Positions 31,328-39,384 of a stretch of 64,000 nt of DNA are shown in pieces. Source of the stretch: Cyclobacteriaceae bacterium (GTDB lineage Bacteria; Bacteroidota; Bacteroidia; Cytophagales; Cyclobacteriaceae); contig JAHBUD010000001.1 in assembly GCA_019638255.1 (NCBI GenBank), forward strand, positions 2,666,001-2,730,000, read 5' to 3'. Both the position numbers and the translations under genes were made by a program. The number at the start of each line of letters is the position of its first letter. Position 1 is the stretch's first letter. The notes beneath the pieces were generated by a model, which made no database searches, had not been told where the DNA came from, and was given only the letters and a program-made list of their open reading frames with translations.

Positions 31328-32557
31328 GTGGACTTTAACCCAATTGTACTCTCGATTCCTATTTTTTTTATTCTGATCGGAATAGAGCTAGTGGTTGAGC
31401 GCTTTTCGCATCAGAAACTATACCGCCTGCCGGATGCCATTGCCAACCTGAGCTGCGGCATAACCTCACAGCTATCGGGATTGTTCCTAAGAATATTTGC
31501 TATTGGAGTGTATCAAGTACTCCACCAGAATTTTAACCTCTTTACCTGGGAACGAAACTGGCTCTACTGGCTTATGCTGTTTCTGCTGGCCGATCTGGCT
31601 TATTATTGGGCGCATCGCAAGAGCCACGAAATCAATTTGTTTTGGGGAGGGCATGTAGTGCATCATCAAAGTGAAGATTATAACCTTTCCGTAGCGCTTC
31701 GGCAAAGTTCGTTTCAAGTAATCTGGACATTCGCATTTAGTTTACCCTTGGCATTTATTGGCTTCAACACCGTTGACTTTGCGTTGATGTCGGCTTTTAT
31801 TACACTATACCAGTTTTGGATACATACAGAGGCCATTGGCAAAATGGGTTGGTTCGAATATGTTTTCAACACCCCTTCGCACCACCGGGTACACCATGGA
31901 CGAAATCCAAAATACATCGATAAAAATCATGCGGGGACATTAATCATATGGGATAAAATGTTCGGAACATTCCAGGAAGAAGAAGAACGGCCAACCTATG
32001 GCATCACCAAGCCCATCAACAGTTGGAATGCTGTCTGGGCAAACTTCAGCCATTATGCCGACATGGGAGAAGAATTAAAGCGCATTCCAAACTGGGGCGA
32101 TAAGATAAAGTATCTCTTTAAAAAACCAGGGTGGTTGCCCGATTACCTGGGCGGCTACAGGGCAGCACCGGAGGTTGATAAAACAACATACACCAAGTAC
32201 GAAACTCCTGCCCCGCTCTCCTTGAATTTGTATGTATTATTTCAATATGTGATTTGTCTGGTGGGCACCGCCTTGTTTTTGTTTAATGCTTCAAAATTTA
32301 CCTTGGGTGAGAAAGCCATCTTCACGGTAGTTATTTCTGTTGTGGTGGTAAATTGTGGAGTGCTGTTTGAGCACAAAACCTGGGTAGTGTGGAGTGAATG
32401 GATTCGGATTATACTTTATCCAATTGCATTGGTTTTAATGACGTGGTATTTAGCACTGCCCACGATCTACTTTGCCGTAGCAATACTTTACATGATTATT
32501 TCTGTTTCCTGGTTCTATACCATTACCCGCCAACAATTTTATGCGCAAGTGGCTTAG
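31328..32557 (+). CDS. sterol desaturase/fatty acid hydroxylase family protein
   Basis: The 409-aa integral membrane protein has the eight-histidine di-iron pattern of the family: H-R-K-S-H, H-V-V-H-H-Q-S-E (H-x2-HH), H-T-E-A-I, and H-H-R-V-H-H-G. Family members hydroxylate or desaturate sterols, carotenoids or alkylglycerol chains with O2. The C-terminal ~130 residues add three further hydrophobic helices beyond the catalytic domain. Translation starts at GTG 31328. Its stop overlaps the next ATG by 17 bases. Confidence 0.88.
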   Translation: MDFNPIVLSIPIFFILIGIELVVERFSHQKLYRLPDAIANLSCGITSQLSGLFLRIFAIGVYQVLHQNFNLFTWERNWLYWLMLFLLADLAYYWAHRKSHEINLFWGGHVVHHQSEDYNLSVALRQSSFQVIWTFAFSLPLAFIGFNTVDFALMSAFITLYQFWIHTEAIGKMGWFEYVFNTPSHHRVHHGRNPKYIDKNHAGTLIIWDKMFGTFQEEEERPTYGITKPINSWNAVWANFSHYADMGEELKRIPNWGDKIKYLFKKPGWLPDYLGGYRAAPEVDKTTYTKYETPAPLSLNLYVLFQYVICLVGTALFLFNASKFTLGEKAIFTVVISVVVVNCGVLFEHKTWVVWSEWIRIILYPIALVLMTWYLALPTIYFAVAILYMIISVSWFYTITRQQFYAQVA

Positions 32558-32900
32558 TGTTGCAATTGTATTGTTAGTCGGTTGCGGAAACCCGTTACCT
32601 CAACTTGAGGGAATCGATGCTGAACGCTGGAAGAATGATAAAAATGGTTGCCTGAACCAGCGTTCTTCCATGAAAGAGGCAATTGCGCAGCAAAAAGAAA
32701 AATTACTGGCGTTGAACGAAAAGCAGATTATCAGGTTGCTGGGGAAACCTGATCAAAATGAACTCTATAAGAGAAATCAAAAATTTTACTCCTATTATAT
32801 CCATCCGGCTCCAGCATGTGGCAAACATTCCGACTTCTTCAATGTGCTGATCATACGCTTTAATGCCATGGGTTTAGCCAATGAAGTGGTGATCGAATAA
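32541..32900 (+). CDS. small lipoprotein, SmpA/BamE-like
   Basis: A 119-aa protein with a lipoprotein signal ending V-G-C-G (Cys15). The later Q-I-I-R-L-L-G-K-P-D-Q, then K-F-Y-S-Y-Y resembles the SmpA/OmlA fold (BamE-like) that scaffolds outer-membrane assembly proteins, although the match is loose. It overlaps the sterol desaturase gene by 17 bases, so it is translated from the same message. Localisation: periplasmic face of a membrane. Confidence 0.7.
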   Translation: MRKWLSVAIVLLVGCGNPLPQLEGIDAERWKNDKNGCLNQRSSMKEAIAQQKEKLLALNEKQIIRLLGKPDQNELYKRNQKFYSYYIHPAPACGKHSDFFNVLIIRFNAMGLANEVVIE

Positions 32901-32966
32901 AATCGATTTCATTTGCGGTTGATTTTTTGTACCTTCCAAGTATCATTTCATTAAAACGGAATTGTT

Positions 32967-33374
32967 ATGCAATATCATCCAAACGAAATGTTTTTGTTGT
33001 ACAATCCGCATTCTTCAGACGGGAAGAAAACCAAGGCCATGGCGTTGGATATCTGCAGTCACATTAACGAGGTGGATACACTTCGCGAAAAACTTGGACC
33101 AACCTATTGGAAAGAAGTAATAACATTATTGGGTGTTGAGCCACAGGCATTGCTGGATCAATCACATCCGGATTATAAGACTAAGGTTGGCGAGCAGACC
33201 TACACCATGAACGGCTGGCTTGACGTGATTATGCACAATCCGCAACTGATCAAAAACCCGATTGCCATTTTTAATGGAAAAGCAATCGTGTGCCATCAAC
33301 CCTCCGATATTCTTAAGTTAGGTACACCCAAAAGTGCCAGCAAGGTTTTACCGCATTTAAAGAGAGACGATTAG
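32967..33374 (+). CDS. ArsC/Spx-family thioredoxin-fold protein lacking the catalytic cysteine
   Basis: The 135-aa protein follows the ArsC/Spx fold: Y-N-P-H-S-S-D-G-K-K at the start where ArsC has N-P-x-C, then T-L-R-E-K-L-G, and K-N-P-I-A-I-F-N-G-K-A near the end (the ArsC R-P-x-x-x-x-x-G block). Ser16 replaces the nucleophilic cysteine, so arsenate reduction by the usual route is not possible. Binding or regulatory role is more likely. It is convergent with the next gene, the stop codons overlapping by three bases. Confidence 0.8.
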   Translation: MQYHPNEMFLLYNPHSSDGKKTKAMALDICSHINEVDTLREKLGPTYWKEVITLLGVEPQALLDQSHPDYKTKVGEQTYTMNGWLDVIMHNPQLIKNPIAIFNGKAIVCHQPSDILKLGTPKSASKVLPHLKRDD

Positions 33375-33856
33375 CTCATCAACGCATTATGAGGAAGTTG
33401 TTGCCTGCGCGATTTAGCCTTGGCAATCTTACTGCGAAGCACATTGACCAATGCATCTTTTGATTTGTAGTTCAGTGGGTAAATTAATGACGTCTTAAAG
33501 AAGAACTCTTTACCCAGTTGCTCAGCATGATACAGATTTACTTTGTATGTTCCTCCCAGCGAGGATATCTCAACAGATTCTATGCTTTCCAACGGGATAA
33601 CATAATCCTGAAGCTTTTGATAGACATAAAGAAACTCATCATCGAATGCTACCTGTTCAAACTTTTTAACGGTGCGCAGTCCCCAATAAAACATATAACC
33701 ATAAAAGAGTGTTTGACTAACGGCATAGAACCATCCCACCCTGATCGATAAAACCACTATTGTTCCAAAAGTAACCACATAAGCGACATACAAGAATCTA
33801 CGATAGGGTCCTAAAAATCGTGAGGATAAACGCTGTGGTTTTTGTTTTTCAGCCAT
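33371..33856 (-). CDS. membrane protein with PH-like cytoplasmic domain
   Basis: The 161-aa protein has two transmembrane helices in the first ~60 residues followed by a soluble ~90-residue domain with alternating strands (F-D-D-E-F-L-Y-V-Y, D-Y-V-I-P-L-E-S-I-E-S-V-E-I) and a C-terminal basic helix. The V-I-P-L-x-x-I-x-x-V pattern is typical of bacterial PH-like domains. Function unknown. It is divergent from the 3-hydroxyacyl-CoA dehydrogenase gene 39 bp away. Confidence 0.7.
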   Translation of the reverse strand: MAEKQKPQRLSSRFLGPYRRFLYVAYVVTFGTIVVLSIRVGWFYAVSQTLFYGYMFYWGLRTVKKFEQVAFDDEFLYVYQKLQDYVIPLESIESVEISSLGGTYKVNLYHAEQLGKEFFFKTSLIYPLNYKSKDALVNVLRSKIAKAKSRRQQLPHNALMS

Positions 33857-33875
33857 GCTCGAAAGTATATCTTTG
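33842..33875 (+). promoter_or_regulatory. predicted promoter of the 3-hydroxyacyl-CoA dehydrogenase gene
   Basis: TTG at 33842-33844 and TATCTTTG at 33868-33875 (fits TAnnTTTG) are 23 bases apart. The expected start of transcription, near 33882, lies 14 bases before the ATG at 33896. This supports that ATG over an upstream one at 33854 region, which would be read only from the opposite gene's territory. Confidence 0.55.
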
Positions 33876-33895
33876 AGCCGCTAAATTCTACTTTT

Positions 33896-34783
33896 ATGAA
33901 ACAAATTGCTGTGATCGGATCGGGTACTATGGGAAACGGAATCGCCCATGTTTTTGCCCAGTATGGCTACGCGGTTAACCTGATCGACATATCGGAAGAC
34001 GCATTAAAAAAAGCATTGGCCACCATCGGTAAGAACCTGGAGCGGCAGGTGGCTAAACAACTCATTACCGAAGAAACCAAAACCAGGTCACTGGCTAATA
34101 TCACAACATTCTCCGACTTTAAAGCAGGAGTTTCTACTGCAGACCTGATTGTTGAAGCCGCCACAGAAAATGTTGAGCTGAAGCTGAAAATTTTCAAAGA
34201 CCTCGATTCGTTTGCCAAAGCAGATGCTATACTCGCATCGAATACATCATCGATATCAATTACAAAAATTGCATCCGTTACACAACGGCCTGATAAGGTA
34301 ATCGGCATGCACTTTATGAATCCAGTGCCCGTGATGAAACTCGTGGAAGTCATTCGTGGCTACAACACCAGTGATGAAGTAACACAAACCATTATGAACT
34401 TATCCAGGATGTTGGAGAAAGTTCCGGTGGAAGTGAACGATTACCCTGGCTTTGTTGCGAACCGAATTCTCATGCCAATGATAAACGAAGCCATTTATTC
34501 GTTGTATGAAGGGGTGGCAGGTGTTCAGGAAATTGACACCGTAATGAAGTTAGGCATGGCTCACCCCATGGGACCGCTTCAATTAGCCGACTTCATAGGA
34601 CTGGATGTTTGCCTTTCGATCTTGAGAGTTCTGCACGAAGGTTTCGGCAATCCAAAATATGCACCGTGCCCGTTACTGGTAAACATGGTTCAAGCCGGAC
34701 ACAAAGGAGTAAAATCGGCCAACGGATTTTACAAGTACACAGCCGGAAGCAAAGATTTGGTTATTGCCGATCAGTTTCAGTAA
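33896..34783 (+). CDS. 3-hydroxybutyryl-CoA (3-hydroxyacyl-CoA) dehydrogenase
   Basis: The 295-aa protein has the NAD-binding Rossmann signature I-G-S-G-T-M-G-N-G-I-A, the E-A-A-T-E-N block, the substrate/catalytic region H-F-M-N-P-V-P-V-M-K-L-V-E-V-I (catalytic His), and the C-terminal D-Y-P-G-F-V-A-N-R-I-L-M-P-M-I-N-E-A. Length matches stand-alone family members such as Hbd/PaaH. It oxidises (S)-3-hydroxyacyl-CoA to 3-ketoacyl-CoA in fatty acid, butanoate or phenylacetate pathways; no pathway neighbours here decide which. The ATG at 33896 removes an 18-residue extension lying in the divergent gene. Confidence 0.93.
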   Translation: MKQIAVIGSGTMGNGIAHVFAQYGYAVNLIDISEDALKKALATIGKNLERQVAKQLITEETKTRSLANITTFSDFKAGVSTADLIVEAATENVELKLKIFKDLDSFAKADAILASNTSSISITKIASVTQRPDKVIGMHFMNPVPVMKLVEVIRGYNTSDEVTQTIMNLSRMLEKVPVEVNDYPGFVANRILMPMINEAIYSLYEGVAGVQEIDTVMKLGMAHPMGPLQLADFIGLDVCLSILRVLHEGFGNPKYAPCPLLVNMVQAGHKGVKSANGFYKYTAGSKDLVIADQFQ

Positions 34784-34820
34784 GGACACATGTAAAGTAA
34801 AGTCTTAACTAGTTTCGAAG

Positions 34821-34857
34821 GTGTTGAAGCATGATTGAACCAACCATGCTTCAACAC
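34821..34857. terminator. bidirectional hairpin between convergent genes
   Basis: GTGTTGAAGCATG (34821-34833) and CATGCTTCAACAC (34845-34857) are perfect inverted copies with an 11-base loop, between the ends of the dehydrogenase and the metalloprotease genes. There is no long T-run, so termination is likely but not certain. Confidence 0.55.
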
Positions 34858-34890
34858 TTAGACTTTGGGCTTGCAAAACAATTTAAAAAC

Positions 34891-37455
34891 TTACTTCGGC
34901 TCCAGCGCCTGGTTGATTCGTGTAACCACATCCTGCAAATGATAGCGGCTCATTGCATCGGTGGTGCCTGGTAATGCCGCATTGATTTCGCTTCGCAAGG
35001 CAGTGAGGTGTCCGCGTGCCACAGACATCACATCACTTTTCTTTGGATCGGCTACGGGTGATGCCGGGGGCATGAACGGACTTGAAAAGCCTGTACCACC
35101 AGCAGTACTCCGCTCAGGCGGGTTAAGCAGGGCGATCATCTTCTCCAGGTGTACCTTCTGCAAATTTCTGCGCTGCACATCAATAGCCTTGCGTGTGCGC
35201 AACTCTGACCAGATACCCGTGCGCACATCAGTGAACAACTCATTCAGGCTGTATGCATTTGAATTTGAAGCACTGGTTTCAATAAGGCGTTGCATACGGC
35301 CATAATCAAAAATGCTGTTTATCGTAGCCTCTTGTATTGTCTGCAGTTGCTCAACGCCTGAACCTGGCCTGATTTTACTAAGCACCCGTTGATCCACTAT
35401 CCACGTTGGCGTTTCAAACAATTGCTTATTCAAAAAAGCAACAGCATCCTTTTGCATGGACTTTGGTGTTGGCTCATAAACAGCGCCTGCTTGTTCATAG
35501 CTTTTCGGAGTTTCATAAATACCCCCTATGTTCTTGGTAACGTGCCCCATGTACCTTCGGAACTGACCCACAACCTGGTTATACATGTCGTTTAGTGCAT
35601 CATAACGTCCTGCTTCTTCTTTATACCAACCTTCCAGTTCAGGCAATATCCGTTTCAGGTTTTTTATACCGTACTCACTTGCCTTCATAGCATTATTTCC
35701 AAGATCTTCGCTTTGCGACCGTGGGTCGTAGGGATTCATTTCCGTTCCAAACCAATACATCGGATCGTTGGCATGGCGCAGCACCCACTTGTTCAATACT
35801 TTTTTATCATCTTCCGTACTCTTCGTATCAAAGATCGGTTTGTAACCCCACTCAATAGCCCAACGATCATAGACACCTACTCCGGGAAAAAGCAACTCAG
35901 CAGGAATATTATCTTCCGGTTGGGCTACATAATTGAAACGCGCATAATCCATGATGGAAGAGGTGTGGCGATACTGCTGCAAGAATTCCTTGTCGCGTAA
36001 CTTCTCAACCGGTGTGGCGAAGCTTGCTCCAAAGTTATGGCGTAGGCCAAGGGTATGCCCCACTTCATGTGCAGCCACAAAGCGAACAAGTTCGCCCATT
36101 AAATCATCTTCAAACTTTCGGGTGCGTGCCCGCGGATCAACAGCTGCTGCCTGGATAGTGTACCAGTTGCTTAACAAGTTCATCACGTTATGATACCACC
36201 CAATATGACTCTCCAGGATTTCGCCAGTTCGCGGATCGTGCACGTTGGGACCATAGGCATTTTGAATATCGGAAGCGAAATAACGAATGAACGAATAACG
36301 CGCATCTTCCGTACTTATAGACGTATCTCCTGCCGGAATAATTTTAGCTTGAATGGCATTTTTAAAACCGGCCTGCTCAAAAGCTATCTGCCAGTCTTCT
36401 ACACCTTGCTTTAAATATTTTCTCCATTTTTCGGGTGTAGCCGGATCGATGTGAAAGACAATCGGTTTGATAGGTTCCACCAACTCACCTCGTTTCATCT
36501 TTTCAACATCTTCAGGCTTGGGTTCGAGTCGCCAGCGCACGGCAAAGACTTCACGCTCGGCTCGTTGTGATTCTTCCCCGTACACGGTATAACCATTGGC
36601 AAAAAATCCTACACGGTTATCAAAAAGTCGCTTACGCATAGGATTTGAGGGAAGAAGAATCATTGAAACATTCGTCTCCAGGGTAACAAAACCAGTGCTT
36701 GCACCTGCGGGTAATTGAGTAACCGAAGCGGGACCCGATGTTTGCGGAGGAAGGTTGGAGGCAAAGGTTTTCACCATGCGCACTTCGGTATTTATGGGAA
36801 AAGACTTCATACTTTGTATGTACGACCTGTCCTTTTGAATACCGCCCAAACTAAACCTTCGCTTGATTGCAGGGTTTAACGACACTAATTGGTGATCGCT
36901 GTTGAAGAACTCATTTACATTGATCACATAACTCTTACCATTGTTTGATGCTTTCACATCAAACGAGGCTACTATTGGCTCAACGTTGGAGTTGCGGACA
37001 GCTTCCATAATGGGCGCTGTAGAATCGCTACTGGCATTGATGTACAAAACAGCCTTCAGAAACAGCTTATTATTAGGACCTTTCTCCCAACGCAATACTT
37101 GGCGATTACGCTCCTCTCCCCCATAACCGGCACCGGTTGGTGCTTTTGTAATACGGGTAACGGCCAGAAATTCTCTACCCAAAATTGAGTCGGGCACTTC
37201 GAAAAAGTAATCGTCATTTACTTTATGCACGGTGAACAACCCGGGTTGGGTTTTCGCTTTGGCAGTAATTACCTGATTGTAGGGTTTTAAGCCTGCTGCT
37301 GCTCTTGCTTTGGTAGTATCAGCTTTGGGAGCTGTGGTCGCTTGTGGCTGTGCTGCGGGGGCAGTTGCTTTTGATTTCTTCTGGGCGTTGGCGGGTTGCA
37401 TTACCAGCAATACAAATAAACAAAGCAAAACAATGCGGGATATTTTATACTTCAT
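34891..37455 (-). CDS. secreted zinc-dependent metalloprotease (DUF5117 group)
   Basis: The 854-aa protein has a signal peptide (V-L-L-C-L-F-V-L-L-V, then A-Q-K), an Ala/Pro/Lys-rich linker, DUF5118/DUF5117-type N-terminal domains (~60-380), and a metzincin site A-A-H-E-V-G-H-T-L-G-L-R-H-N (HExxHxxGxxH), followed by S-S-I-M-D-Y with the Met-turn. Homologues are common as large periplasmic or secreted peptidases of Bacteroidota; substrates are unknown. The ATG at 37455 is preferred since it begins the signal peptide; the extended frame adds 22 basic residues from a weaker start. Confidence 0.92.
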   Translation of the reverse strand: MKYKISRIVLLCLFVLLVMQPANAQKKSKATAPAAQPQATTAPKADTTKARAAAGLKPYNQVITAKAKTQPGLFTVHKVNDDYFFEVPDSILGREFLAVTRITKAPTGAGYGGEERNRQVLRWEKGPNNKLFLKAVLYINASSDSTAPIMEAVRNSNVEPIVASFDVKASNNGKSYVINVNEFFNSDHQLVSLNPAIKRRFSLGGIQKDRSYIQSMKSFPINTEVRMVKTFASNLPPQTSGPASVTQLPAGASTGFVTLETNVSMILLPSNPMRKRLFDNRVGFFANGYTVYGEESQRAEREVFAVRWRLEPKPEDVEKMKRGELVEPIKPIVFHIDPATPEKWRKYLKQGVEDWQIAFEQAGFKNAIQAKIIPAGDTSISTEDARYSFIRYFASDIQNAYGPNVHDPRTGEILESHIGWYHNVMNLLSNWYTIQAAAVDPRARTRKFEDDLMGELVRFVAAHEVGHTLGLRHNFGASFATPVEKLRDKEFLQQYRHTSSIMDYARFNYVAQPEDNIPAELLFPGVGVYDRWAIEWGYKPIFDTKSTEDDKKVLNKWVLRHANDPMYWFGTEMNPYDPRSQSEDLGNNAMKASEYGIKNLKRILPELEGWYKEEAGRYDALNDMYNQVVGQFRRYMGHVTKNIGGIYETPKSYEQAGAVYEPTPKSMQKDAVAFLNKQLFETPTWIVDQRVLSKIRPGSGVEQLQTIQEATINSIFDYGRMQRLIETSASNSNAYSLNELFTDVRTGIWSELRTRKAIDVQRRNLQKVHLEKMIALLNPPERSTAGGTGFSSPFMPPASPVADPKKSDVMSVARGHLTALRSEINAALPGTTDAMSRYHLQDVVTRINQALEPK

Positions 37456-37600
37456 GGTGTAGTTAATTTTCCGGGTGCAAATACGTGTAAAACGATATTT
37501 AAACCAATGGCGTAGTTGCAAGTACGGTTTAATTTATTTAAACGGTAATCAAGATAAAGAATACCGGTATGGCACTTTTCTTCAACTGCGATTTAAAAGG

Positions 37601-38467
37601 CTAAAAATCCCCACCAGTCCTTTCATCATCCGTAGGCGTATGAAATGCCAACATTGGAATGGTGGTGTAGTATGAGAATTTTTTGGTAATGCTGGGATTA
37701 TAAAGCTTTTCAAACACATTACGCCTTCGTGTGGCCAGCGCAATGATGTCAACTTCGGTTGTTTCAATCAGGTGATCCAACCCTGTGTTTACTGTTGCAT
37801 CGCTGATCACACGACCTTTGATTTTTTCGTAGTCAGTGAGCAGTTGAATTTCCTTTGCAAATTTTTCAACCACTGCTTTTTCTTCATCTGTTTCTTCTAT
37901 GCCAACCACTACATGCCCGAAGATGAGGGAAGCATCAAAGCCCTTTGCCAGGCGTACTAAAATCTTTGCACCTTCTATATCGCTGTATGAAAAATTGGTT
38001 GCAAAAAGAATCTTTCTGGGCTTTGTATAATGAAGATTTTGGGGGATACATAATACCGGACAGGACGCTTTTTCAATGACAGCGGAAGTATTGCTGCCGA
38101 AAAGAACATTAACCACCTTACTGGCACCTTGCGTGCCCATTATAATCATATCTGCATTTTTCTCGTCTGCCAGCGAAATGATTTCGCGCACTACATCACC
38201 AATGGCAACATGGATTTCGCACGAAACATTTGGGTATTCTTCGCTAACCGTTTGAGCAATTGTTTTAAGCTTGTCACGGTATTGGCTTGTCATGCGAACT
38301 GTGTCATCAGCAATTACCGTTTGTAACGAACTTTGAACCGAAACGGGTGGTTTGTAAACGGTCATCACCAACAATCCGGCACCAACAGCATGCGCAGTTT
38401 CAACAGCATATTCTATTGCATGGCTGGCATTTTCAGAGAAATCAGTTGGAACGAGAATGAGTTTCAT
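37601..38467 (-). CDS. tandem-domain universal stress protein (UspA)
   Basis: The 288-aa protein has two UspA domains. The first, residues 1-~145, begins with I-L-V-P-T-D-F-S-E-N-A and contains the ATP-binding G-x2-G-x9-G-S/N type stretch M-G-T-Q-G-A-S-K-V-V-N-V-L-F-G-S-N-T. The second (~150-288) starts K-I-L-F-A-T-N-F-S-Y and ends with a degraded loop (A-T-R-R-R-N-V-F-E). Proteins of this kind act in stress survival; the precise role varies. Cytoplasmic. Confidence 0.92.
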   Translation of the reverse strand: MKLILVPTDFSENASHAIEYAVETAHAVGAGLLVMTVYKPPVSVQSSLQTVIADDTVRMTSQYRDKLKTIAQTVSEEYPNVSCEIHVAIGDVVREIISLADEKNADMIIMGTQGASKVVNVLFGSNTSAVIEKASCPVLCIPQNLHYTKPRKILFATNFSYSDIEGAKILVRLAKGFDASLIFGHVVVGIEETDEEKAVVEKFAKEIQLLTDYEKIKGRVISDATVNTGLDHLIETTEVDIIALATRRRNVFEKLYNPSITKKFSYYTTIPMLAFHTPTDDERTGGDF

Positions 38468-38481
38468 AGACCGAAATTAAC

Positions 38482-38509
38482 GAAAATCAACAGCAAGCTG
38501 TTGATTTTC
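38482..38509. terminator. perfect hairpin after the tonB gene
   Basis: GAAAATCAACAG and CTGTTGATTTTC are exact inverted copies around a 4-base loop, in the 66-bp gap between the tonB-like gene and the uspA gene on the minus strand. On that strand it is followed by GTTAATTT, only weakly T-rich. A terminator or attenuator is likely. Confidence 0.55.
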
Positions 38510-38533
38510 AAGTTTAATACTAACTAGTTACTT

Positions 38534-39241
38534 CTAAGAGCGCTGAGCAAGTTTAAAGTGTATCGGCAAAACCATGCGCTGTCTTACAGGCTTACCGCGC
38601 TGCCGGGCTGGTTGCCAAGGCGGAGCACTCTGAATAATGCGTATCGCTTCTTCATCGCATCCGGCTCCAATACCTTTCACCACTACAAAATTGGTTAGTG
38701 TTCCGTCTCTATCTACCACAAACTCCACAAACACTTTACCCTCTACATTCATCCTTCTTGCCTGGGATGGATACTGGATGTTCTGAGATACATATTCATA
38801 AAAGGCCTTCATGCCGCCTTTGGGTGCAGCGCTTTGCTCAACCACAAGGAAAATCTTATCCGTTTCTTCCTCCTCTATTTGTACAACCGGAGAGGTGTCA
38901 ATGGTAAGCTCCTGAACAACGGTACTGCTCGTTACATCAATGTCAAACTCCACTTTAATTTCTTCGATAATTTCTTCTTGGTTTGGTACCTCTACAATGC
39001 GTGGTTGTTGAAGCACAGGAGGTGGTGGCGGTGGAATTTCAGTTTGCGGAACATCCAATATATCTTCGAAATCGGAAGTCTGACGAGCCACAGATTTTTG
39101 CTCAACTTGATCTATGGTTCGCCATTCGAATGCAGCAATAACCAGTAATAAGGTTATGATTAAACTGGTATTGAACAATACAGGCCTGATCCTTTCGAGG
39201 TCTGCTCGGTTTGTTTTTTTTGGTTCATGAAAAAGTCCCAT
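38534..39241 (-). CDS. energy transducer TonB
   Basis: The 235-aa protein has one N-terminal transmembrane helix (residues ~20-42, ending A-F-E-W), a proline-rich linker (E-I-P-P-P-P-P-P-V-L-Q-Q-P) with acidic stretches, and a C-terminal TonB domain: Y-P-S-Q-A-R-R-M-N-V-E-G-K-V-F-V-E-F-V-V, G-I-G-A-G-C-D-E-E-A-I-R-I-I. It couples proton-motive force to outer-membrane receptors. The ATG at 39241 (M-G-L-F-H-E-P-K-K) fits family N-termini better than the upstream ATG at 39274. Confidence 0.93.
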   Translation of the reverse strand: MGLFHEPKKTNRADLERIRPVLFNTSLIITLLLVIAAFEWRTIDQVEQKSVARQTSDFEDILDVPQTEIPPPPPPVLQQPRIVEVPNQEEIIEEIKVEFDIDVTSSTVVQELTIDTSPVVQIEEEETDKIFLVVEQSAAPKGGMKAFYEYVSQNIQYPSQARRMNVEGKVFVEFVVDRDGTLTNFVVVKGIGAGCDEEAIRIIQSAPPWQPARQRGKPVRQRMVLPIHFKLAQRS

Positions 39242-39384
39242 GGCTATACGGTTTTGGTTAAACGATTTTACCATGATTAGTCGGTATTAAACATGATGTT
39301 TGTTAGCCCGTTTCATGATTATTAACATGATCCTTAATGCTGCATAAAATTCAATTATCTTTAGTTGATAAACTGTTACCAACC

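Noticed and set aside
36511..36545. GGTTCGAGTC, as in a tRNA T-arm
   Set aside because: It lies within the metalloprotease reading frame and no cloverleaf can be built around it. No tRNA or rRNA gene was found in the window.
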